The notes under the pieces were generated by a model that made no database searches, had not been told where the DNA came from, and worked only from the letters and a program-made list of their open reading frames with translations. 64,000 nt of DNA from Sceloporus undulatus (taxonomy: Eukaryota > Chordata > Lepidosauria > Squamata > Phrynosomatidae). The DNA lies in the NCBI RefSeq assembly GCF_019175285.1, contig NC_056523.1:117248706-117312705 (forward strand), read 5' to 3'. Position 1 is the stretch's first letter. Each line of letters opens with the position of its first letter. The translations under genes and the position numbers were made by a program. Shown here one piece after another: positions 57,381 to 64,000 of this stretch.

Positions 57381-57958
57381 CTTTTCTGCGTTCTGTACTG
57401 GGTCATAGTTTCTTTCCTGCTGCAGAGAAAAGTATTTTCTTACAGAATATTCTCCATTATTCAAAAGTTCCAAAGTATTCCAGGGATAGATGCTATGGGA
57501 AATTATGTCATCTGTGAAGAGAGTGGACACCAGCCGCACTCACACAGACCAGACCATGAGCATTTGGGATACAGCCAACTGGCCTGAAATTGCACACCAA
57601 ATGTTGCAGGGGCCAGAAGCTGTTGTGAGATTTGGATGGTTTGAGGTCTCCCATTAGATTTCATGGGACCCCAGAGATCTCACAAGAAATCCTCTTCTTA
57701 TGAGACTTGAGGTGGCTCACACCAAATGTTCTCAGATGGTCCTATAATGCCCATCAAACAATAAGGTAGAAGTCAGGAGTTCTCAGAAGGCAGGTCCACA
57801 ATACTCTAACCAGTCCATTTTTCTTCCCTATGAGGTTTCCCAAGTGTTAAAAGTTACTTCAAATGTTACAGCTATTCCATAAAAGAAGGAAATTATTCCT
57901 CATTAAGATACAACTGCAATATAGTCAAATCTTTATCAACAAGAGGAAATAATTAAAA
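57381..57958. other. Intron, nothing recognised
   Basis: No repeat or exon identified. Confidence 0.55.
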
Positions 57959-58188
57959 GTGTGGTATAGTGGTTTTAGTGTTGGAGTATGCCTCTGAAGA
58001 CCAGAGTTTGAACACCTGCTCAGCCATGGAAATCCCCTGGGTTACCTTCACCAAGTTGCACTCTCTCAGCCTCAGAGGAAGACAAAGACAAAGTCCCTCT
58101 CAACAAATCTTGCTAGGAAAATACCAAGATAGATTTGCCTTACAATTGCCCTAAATTGGAAGCAACTTGCAGACACACAATACAAGAT
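57959..58188 (+). mobile_element. tRNA-derived SINE with RTE-like tail (family S2)
   Basis: The head GTGTGGTATAGTGGTTTTAG carries an A box and AGACCAGAGTTTGAACACC a degraded B box. The body reads AAATCCCCTGGGTTACCTTC, ACTCTCTCAGCCTCAGAGGA and ACAAATCTTGCTAGGAAAAT. The tail CCCTAAATTGGAAGCAACTT and GCAGACACACAATACAA corresponds to the RTE/BovB-type 3' end, which implies mobilisation by the BovB-like LINE seen at 26-27 kb. Confidence 0.85.
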
Positions 58189-59246
58189 GCCCTTATTTCT
58201 AGCTAGTTGTTTCCAAGTTCTGCACGGGCTTGTATTCTTTTTAATCATGCTTGGCTATAGGAAAGACAAGTTATTCTTCTTTGGATAAGAGTGTTTTAAT
58301 AAGTAATAGGGAATATTTGTCTTCCTTCTCTTATTTGCCACCTTTCACAATAAATGGGTATAACTGTTAAATGAAAGTTTGTTCTGCCTGTCATTTACAT
58401 AGATTTGTTTCAGAAACCATCCTTTCTGCTCTCCAGTGTGGCTCCGGAGTATTTCTCTCCTATATTAAAACCAATCTCTTCACATTACTTGCTTCTTTAA
58501 GAGAAATTATATAAGAGAAATTATGTAATCATAGTTACACAGACATAACTATATAACAATTATATAAGAAAATATCATTTTTTCTACGATATTCTGCAGA
58601 TAGCTTTTGAATTATATTGCTTCTGGTTCTGTTCTCTGCCCTACCCCCTGCTAATTAAAGAAACTCTTTAATCTGAAATTTCTTTTACTTAGCGTATCTT
58701 TCCATATAAATACTGGCCTAAATTCAACATTGCAATGTCACTGTAAAAATGCCTTCACTTCTCCCTTACGTTCTCAGTCTCATCCAAAACTAGGCTCCAG
58801 AGCGTTGTTCAGTTCCCCAGAACCAGTTTTTGGGGCATACAGATTGATCAAGTGGGGATGGATTACCCCCACACATTTCCACTAGATTCTACTGCACTGC
58901 CAGCAAACATTCAATATTAGGTAACTGCTAACAGCAAATATTTCTGAATGCTCTACTAGGGCGCTGTTATCATTCTCCTCCTCTCATTCTCTCCTGTTTG
59001 TCTCATATAGTTCTAAGGAATGTTAATTCTTCGGAAAACTCAAAAAAGCTCTGGGGCTACCAACTTTGTTCCCCCCAGTGTTTTTATCTGCTCTCAACTC
59101 CCTTGTTGCTACTTCCTTTATTGATTTCCCCTTCAATGGAATCCCTGACTTCCCCTTTGCCCTTTCCTCCCATTAGTGGCTTATTCCTCTTTATTCAAAC
59201 TCTGTCTCTCAAGTTAACTTGCCTGTCAGCAATTTTAGCACAAAAG
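58189..59246. other. AT-rich intron
   Basis: A short duplication of AAGAGAAATTAT at about 58500-58525. No gene. Confidence 0.55.
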
Positions 59247-59360
59247 TAGCATTTATTTATATATTTTATAAATGTATATACTGCCCTTCAGCCACATTTC
59301 CAGGACAATGTCTGTAAAAACAAGACAGAACAAAAATACAGAATACAATACCAGAATCAC
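59247..59360 (-). mobile_element. LINE 3' tail fragment
   Basis: AGCATTTATTTATATATTTT, ATACTGCCCTTCAGCCACAT and CAGAACAAAAATACAGAATA resemble an inverted L2/CR1-type 3' end. Confidence 0.5.
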
Positions 59361-60195
59361 AAGAACCACTGCAGCAGTCAAGATGGTGATTTCTCTCTGT
59401 TATAGTGAAACTGTACTATATAGCCATAATGGAAAGAAGATAGTAAGGTAGGGGGAAACTGAGGATAATGGCAGATGTCACACAGCACACATATCCTGGT
59501 GTGGCAGAGTAGAATTAAAATAAAAGCCAAAGATACAGACATAGTTAAAAGTTATTTCCATGTGTATTCATACTAAGGGTGTGAAGAATATTTGCAAAAT
59601 AGCTAGTTCTTGACAAGTGAAACTATCCTGACATGTTAAGTCAGTCTGCTGAGAAACAAGCCAGCCATGGGAGGAATTCTTGTCCCACCGTGGAGGCATT
59701 CTTGGTGAGACTTCTTTAATTTGCACAAAAAATATTTACGGGAAGAAAACGCCAAACAAGTATGAAGCAAAGCATATAAAACAAGCACAAACAGACTGTC
59801 TGAGTGACCAGAAAGATGCAAGATCCAGCCATTATACACATTTAATCCAATTTATGGTAAAATCATTTTCAGAAATAAGAAAATACTGTGAGAGACCAAC
59901 AAAAAAAAAATCTCATAGGCAATAACTTACTGTTTGTGGCTTTTCATTCTTGTATTCCAGAACAGGAGAAATGGCGATCTTTGGGTGGACAACTGTGTTG
60001 GGCAAATTTTCTCTCTCTGGAGCCAGAGAGCATTGGCCGAGGGGGGGGGGGTCACACAAATTGCCAGAAACACAAGGAAACAAAATATAAGTATCTGGAA
60101 ATCCAGTTTTCTGTTTTCAGGACAGAGACAGTGAGAGTTGTAACCTATTTAACATGTAAATTTCTACTGCTAAAGACTTCTTAGGTCTGCGGAAA
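59361..60195. other. AT-rich intron, nothing recognised
   Basis: A short poly-G run near 60040. No gene. Confidence 0.55.
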
Positions 60196-60721
60196 TATCC
60201 ATACTGCAGAAATAAAGCAGTTTGACACCACTTTAACTGGCACGGCTCTATCCTGTAGGATCATTTGGTTTTTAGTCTTTGACTCCACTTTAACTGCCCT
60301 GGGGAATCCTGCAAATTGTAATTTTTTGTGGCACCAGAGCTCTCTGACAAAGAAGGCTGAATGTCTCCCAAAACTGCAGTTCCCAGAATTCACTAGCATT
60401 GGAGATCATCACATGGAGGAACAAAACATCCTTATCCTCACACCCCCAAGCGCTTATCCTTTTCTTCTCCCATCCATAAACAGTAATGGACACATCATTT
60501 GATATTAAGAGGATTTTTCATTAATACCAAATGACGGGTGCATTATGTACAGGAGAAGAACAAGATAAGCATGTGGGTGTGTGTGACAATCTTCCCCCCA
60601 ATCACACAAATAATACAGTTTAACAATGGGATAAGGATGCTTTGCTCCCATGTGATAATCTCCATAGGTCCAGGGCAGTTAAAGAGGTCTCAAACTGGAT
60701 TATTTCTGCAGAGTGGATACA
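60196..60721. mobile_element. Foldback MITE F1, interrupted by another foldback element
   Basis: Left arm: TATCCATACTGCAGAAATAA, AGCAGTTTGACACCACTTTA, then TCTGACAAAGAAGGCTGAAT, CAAAACTGCAGTTCCCAGAA. Right arm after the insertion: CAGGGCAGTTAAAGAGGTCT, CAAACTGGATTATTTCTGCA and GAGTGGATACA. The two arms are inverted repeats. The insertion occupies 60401-60663, so the host element itself is about 263 bp. Confidence 0.82.
60401..60663. mobile_element. Foldback MITE F2, nested inside F1
   Basis: A 263-bp near-palindrome beginning GGAGATCATCACATGGAG and ending CCATGTGATAATCTCC. The left arm has AACAAAACATCCTTATCC and CGCTTATCCTTTTCTTCTCC; the right arm reversed has AGCAAAGCATCCTTATCC and ATGCTTATCTTGTTCTTCTC. 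The centre pairs CATCATTTGATATTAA with a copy reading TCATTTGGTATTAATG on the other strand. The right arm carries about 45 bp that the left arm lacks. Confidence 0.82.
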
Positions 60722-60936
60722 CCCTGAGAGAGAAGGTCGGGAAAGTGCATGTGGGGGAGGCATTGTCAGGGACTGCAGAAACATCATTGAGACCTCAGGG
60801 CTTTATGCACCCCGATATAGGCAGTCATATACAACAAATATGAGCTTTCTCTAAGCAAACTAAGTAAGAACAGGAATGTATTTCAGGAATTTAAGGAAGG
60901 ACATACTTTAAAGGAAAGACTTGCTTAGACAGAGGT

Positions 60937-61157
60937 CTAGTCTTCACTGTAGAAACAATGCAGTTTTAGATTGCTTTAATGCCCATGTTTCAATGCTATG
61001 AAATTCTCAACTCCATAGTTTTGTAATATATTTAGCTTTCTCTGTCAGAGAGCTCTGGTGCCACAGCAAACTACAAATCTCAGAATTCCATAGGATGGAG
61101 CCATCATAGTTAAAGCTGTGCCAAACTGCATTATTTGTGCAGTGAACAAGTGTGAAG
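60937..61157. mobile_element. Foldback MITE F1, complete but aged copy
   Basis: Left arm TCTTCACTGTAGAAACAATG, CAGTTTTAGATTGCTTTAAT and TTTCAATGCTATGAAATTCT. Centre TTCTCTGTCAGAGAGCTCTG. Right arm ACAAATCTCAGAATTCCATA, GGATGGAGCCATCATAGTTA and AACTGCATTATTTGTGCAGT. About 220 bp and near-palindromic. Confidence 0.8.
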
Positions 61158-61416
61158 CATTTTATCTTAACACACATACACACCCTGACCAGCTTTCAAG
61201 CAACTTTGAGTTTTCTGCATCACATTAAGAAAAAAAAAAAAGGTAAGATGGAAGGAGAAATAGCCAATGAGCTTCCCTTCCCTTCATTTGTCTGTGTCCA
61301 TGTTATGTGGATAGGTATTTAAAGAGAGCCATAAAAAAATGGGAGTAAACAATTTCTTTTTGCTAGATTCTACTGGGGTGGGAGCAACATGGAAATGGAG
61401 TCAATTCTTTTTTTAA

Positions 61417-61422
61417 AAGAAG

Positions 61423-61452
<30 letters not shown>
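61417..61452 (+). repeat. (AAG)n microsatellite
   Basis: About twelve AAG units. Confidence 0.93.
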
Positions 61453-61453
<1 letters not shown>

Positions 61454-61609
61454 CATCTTGTAAAAAGAGATTGGATCATGAATAAAGTATGATGATAGTA
61501 TCAAAGGATAAGCAAAACAGCAGTTACAGCTAATTAAAGCCTAATCTGAATTCCTACTGAGCGCAGTGGTCCTTCTTCGATCCATGGGGAGAACTGAGTA
61601 AAAAATGTA

Positions 61610-61666
61610 TTTATTATTATTATTATTATTAGTAGTAGTAGTAGTAGTAGTAGTAGTAATAGTAGC
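61610..61666 (+). repeat. Compound (TTA)n(GTA)n microsatellite
   Basis: About seven TTA units pass into about ten GTA units. Confidence 0.93.
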
Positions 61667-62164
61667 ATTTGGCTATGATGTTAATGGTTGCTGTCGCTAA
61701 GGATTTTTCTACCAACTGTAGCCACAAAATGCAATGTTCATATTTGAAAATAAGATGCCATATTAGCTGATTGCACCCATGGTAACTTGCACAGTGGCTT
61801 CAGCTGCAGACACGCCAATACATTTCCCAACTTCACCTTATTTATATTGCCCGCCAAACTACAACATACTATTTTAGCAATACAATTAATGAACAGGGCA
61901 CATCTATGTGGTTAATGGGAAATTCAGTGAGGTACAGGTATAGCTACTGAATCCTCATGTTGTACTTCCCAGAGCCATCACTTTGCTCATCTATTCCGCT
62001 TCATAAGATCAAAATGTTTCCAAACCCATTTAGCTATCTTTGCTAACTGCTGATGTTAAACTCTTGCCCATAGTAATTAAAAATTAAGGTTTACATCTAA
62101 TGTTGCATGACTGGATTTACACTCATACAGCAGAACCTCCCCTTCCTCTCCTCCGCTCTATATA

Positions 62165-62395
62165 CAGTCGTCCCTTCTTATACACGGATTATTTATACAT
62201 GGATTGAAGCATACATGGTTTGAAAATGTTAAAAAAAGTATAAATTTCAAATATCAAACCTTGATTTTCCATTTTTTTAAATAAGGGACACCATTTTGCT
62301 ATGTCATTATATTTAATGGGACTTGAGCATACACAGATTTTGATATACATTGGGGATCTTGGAACCAAACCCCAGTGTATAACATGGGTCCACTG
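62165..62395. mobile_element. Tigger-like MITE (family T2), copy 2
   Basis: A 231-bp element flanked by TA. It begins CAGTCGTCCCTTCTTATACA and ends ATAACATGGGTCCACTG. Shared interior words with copy 1 include ACCTTGATTTTCCATTTT, GGGACACCATTTTGC-like text and GGAACCAAACCCCAGTG. Confidence 0.88.
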
Positions 62396-62686
62396 TACCC
62401 CTTTACAAATTGCTTTAGAGGATCTCCAAACACTGTGGAGCAGATTGAGACTGGTGAAGAATTCTAGGGGGAAGAGGAATTGATCCCATGTCATTCTATT
62501 GGTGTAAGACACTCACTTGAGCCAACTCTCAATATATAGGTATATGCACAGCTGGTAATACAAATCTGCAATAGTACATATCAGAGTAAACTCTATTATA
62601 CCTCAATAGGACAGCTATTTCAAGCTTTTTTGTTTTTAAAGAAACATCCACACTGAGAGCATTTCTAAAGAGTGGGGTATAAATAG

Positions 62687-62698
62687 TATGTATGTATG

Positions 62699-62732
<34 letters not shown>

Positions 62733-62743
62733 AATAAATAAAT
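62687..62743 (+). repeat. Compound (TATG)n(TAAA)n microsatellite
   Basis: Ten TATG units followed by four TAAA units, placed where a LINE-type tail ends. Confidence 0.93.
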
Positions 62744-63675
62744 TCAGTACATAATTTTAAAGTGCGGAACTTTTGTCACTTCACGGCAGATGTTAGGAAC
62801 ATCATGAGCATATCTTTGGACATAAGAGACTAAAAATGCACTATTATTCCTTATGCCAGCTTGTGAATAAAACATTGCTATCATTTACAAGCAAACACAC
62901 TTGGGGACAGGGAGGATCTGTAATTATCTGACTCTTTTAGATTTCCACAAACATATAGTTGTAGTACACTTTGAACCTGAATAATTAACTGGGATTTTTT
63001 CTAATATTCCCAGGCCTACACAGGTGCACATTTGCTTTGATGACTACAAGTGCTCTTGACATCTTCATCTAAGCAAAGTATCGAGCCCCTGATAGACCTA
63101 AAACACACTATCTGTTGCCCATTTTCAAACAGGCAGTGGGTTGTTATTCACATTCATAACAGTCTGTATTTGTACTCACATTCTATATTTAGTTTTGAGT
63201 TATTATATTATTCCCAGGTAAAAAAAGCCTATGAATTTTGGTACAATGTCTCCAGCTCAGAATTTTAAAAGCATGTAATATATATCCCCATTTCATGTCT
63301 ATTGTTAATAGACATGAAATTCTGAAGATATTTTTGACATGTTTTCTGAATTCATAGAGATCCCATTTCCATCAGAAACGCAAAAGGGAAAAAAGTGACA
63401 TAAGAATTAAGGATATGTGAAATAAAAGTTGTATGAAATATGCATGTAATTTGGCTGTGTAACTTCATAGGGTGTGGTTTACATCCATCTTTAAAATTAT
63501 TGCTTAAGGACAAGATGAACAAAACAGCCATTTCCATTCACAAGCACAAGAGGAAGGTGGGGATATAGGGGAGGGGTTCATGAGACAGAAGATGTCTCCT
63601 ATAAATCATTTGGCCAAATTACTCTCAGAAATGAACTGCTAGATTGATTCAGGATTTCATCTATTTCCAACATTA

Positions 63676-63677
<2 letters not shown>

Positions 63678-63721
<44 letters not shown>
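63678..63721 (+). repeat. (TG)22 microsatellite
   Basis: About twenty-two TG units next to the Penelope-like terminus. Confidence 0.95.
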
Positions 63722-63723
<2 letters not shown>

Positions 63724-63880
63724 AACTATGTGGCCTTGTTCTAGAAGAGGTTATTCCTGACGTTTCGCCAGCATCTGTGGCTGGCATCTTCGGAGTATTT
63801 CCAACACTGTTCCATTACTAAGAACTGCAAGACAGATGCCGCCAGAAAACAGGATGCAATAGCAACAGATCTCCCACACT
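63724..63880 (-). mobile_element. Penelope-like terminus with hammerhead-like core
   Basis: On the minus strand: CCGAAGA (63787-63793), T, GCCAGC, loop CACAGAT, GCTGGC, then GAAACGTC (63759-63766) and AGGAATAACCTCTTCTAGAA, CAAGGCCACATAG. The six-pair stem II is perfect, the GAAA box is intact, and ACGT is self-complementary, as in ribozymes that work as dimers. The first box differs from CUGANGA by one base. The repeat continues 5' with CTGTTTTCTGGCGGCATCTG. I remember this string as a common squamate repeat; Penelope-like identity is inferred from the ribozyme plan. Confidence 0.55.
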
Positions 63881-64000
63881 GCCAGTCCCCAGCACTTTTA
63901 ACTCAGACATATTTCCTCTGAAAGTGGAGCTCATAGTTAGCTTCCATATAAAATCCCCAAATAAACAAATTCCATATTGCTTTCATCACCACTAGATGTC

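Larger units (their letters stand above)
61158..62164. other. AT-rich intron with trinucleotide repeats
   Basis: Holds (AAG)n at 61417-61452 and a (TTA)n(GTA)n compound at 61610-61666. No gene. Confidence 0.6.
62396..63723. other. AT-rich intron with a LINE-type tail, a tetranucleotide run and a perfect hairpin
   Basis: A LINE-type tail AAAGAGTGGGGTATAAATAG at about 62668-62687 leads into (TATG)n then (TAAA)n, 62687-62743. A perfect 13-bp hairpin lies at 63291-63319. (TG)n spans 63678-63721. Confidence 0.55.
16555..64000 (-). other. TENM2: TENM2 intron upstream of the exon (partial)
   Basis: Because the gene is on the minus strand, the sequence to the right of the exon is the intron that precedes it. 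At least 47 kb lies in the window and its 5' splice site is not reached. It contains L2, BovB-like, SINE, Tigger-like, foldback and Penelope-like copies listed separately, plus AT-rich single-copy-looking stretches. I found no other host exon on either strand. Confidence 0.85.

Noticed and set aside
56948-57587. 189-, 116- and 109-codon overlapping frames
   Set aside because: Same cause: they fall on the G1 element and its edge, and their text repeats that of copy A in other frames.

Overview
This window is vertebrate, almost certainly squamate (lizard), nuclear DNA. It holds one host coding exon inside long introns crowded with interspersed repeats. The repeat mix points to Squamata: a young LINE-1, several L2-clade LINE tails ending in ATT/AAT microsatellites, a BovB-like RTE LINE, tRNA-derived SINEs, many short non-autonomous DNA transposons and Penelope-like fragments. 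Assignment below Squamata (an iguanian is possible) is a guess.

The only host gene part I can support is a 276-nt exon of teneurin-2 (TENM2) on the minus strand at 16279-16554. It encodes 92 codons of the N-terminal cytoplasmic domain, has an AG acceptor and a GT donor, and is in phase 1 at both ends. Everything to its right (16555-64000) is the upstream intron and everything to its left (1-16278) is the downstream intron. Neither intron ends inside the window. I see no tRNA or rRNA genes, no CRISPR array, no CpG-island promoter and no second host exon.

Layout: 1-2.7 kb is a 5'-truncated minus-strand LINE-1; 2.8-3.9 kb is an unidentified block with minus-strand open frames and a poly(A) signal; 4.9-5.4 kb is repeat fragments; 8.7-11.0 kb has two GC-rich hairpin-bearing DNA elements, one split by a SINE; 14-19.6 kb has Tigger-like MITEs around the exon and two inverted pairs of Penelope-like fragments; 23.3-24.3 kb is L2; 24.8-25.2 kb is a GC-rich TIR element; 25.9-27.1 kb is BovB-like; 29.9-30.5 kb is two L2 tails facing each other; 32.6-33.6 kb, 42.8-43.6 kb and 47.6-48.6 kb are further L2 copies; 54.1-54.75 kb has two adjacent foldback elements; 55.9 kb and 63.75 kb have hammerhead-ribozyme-like motifs; 56.5-57.4 kb has a Tigger-like MITE and a GC-rich element; 60.2-60.7 kb is one foldback element nested in another; 60.9-62.4 kb has two more MITEs. 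The rest is AT-rich intron without recognisable genes.

The most interesting non-gene signal is a set of hammerhead-like cores (CUGANGA, a strong stem II, then GAAA or a near match, then a four-base self-complementary ACGT or AGCT) in dispersed Penelope-like repeats, including a head-to-head pair at 19.2 kb. Second is the number of near-palindromic foldback MITEs, with one clean nested case.
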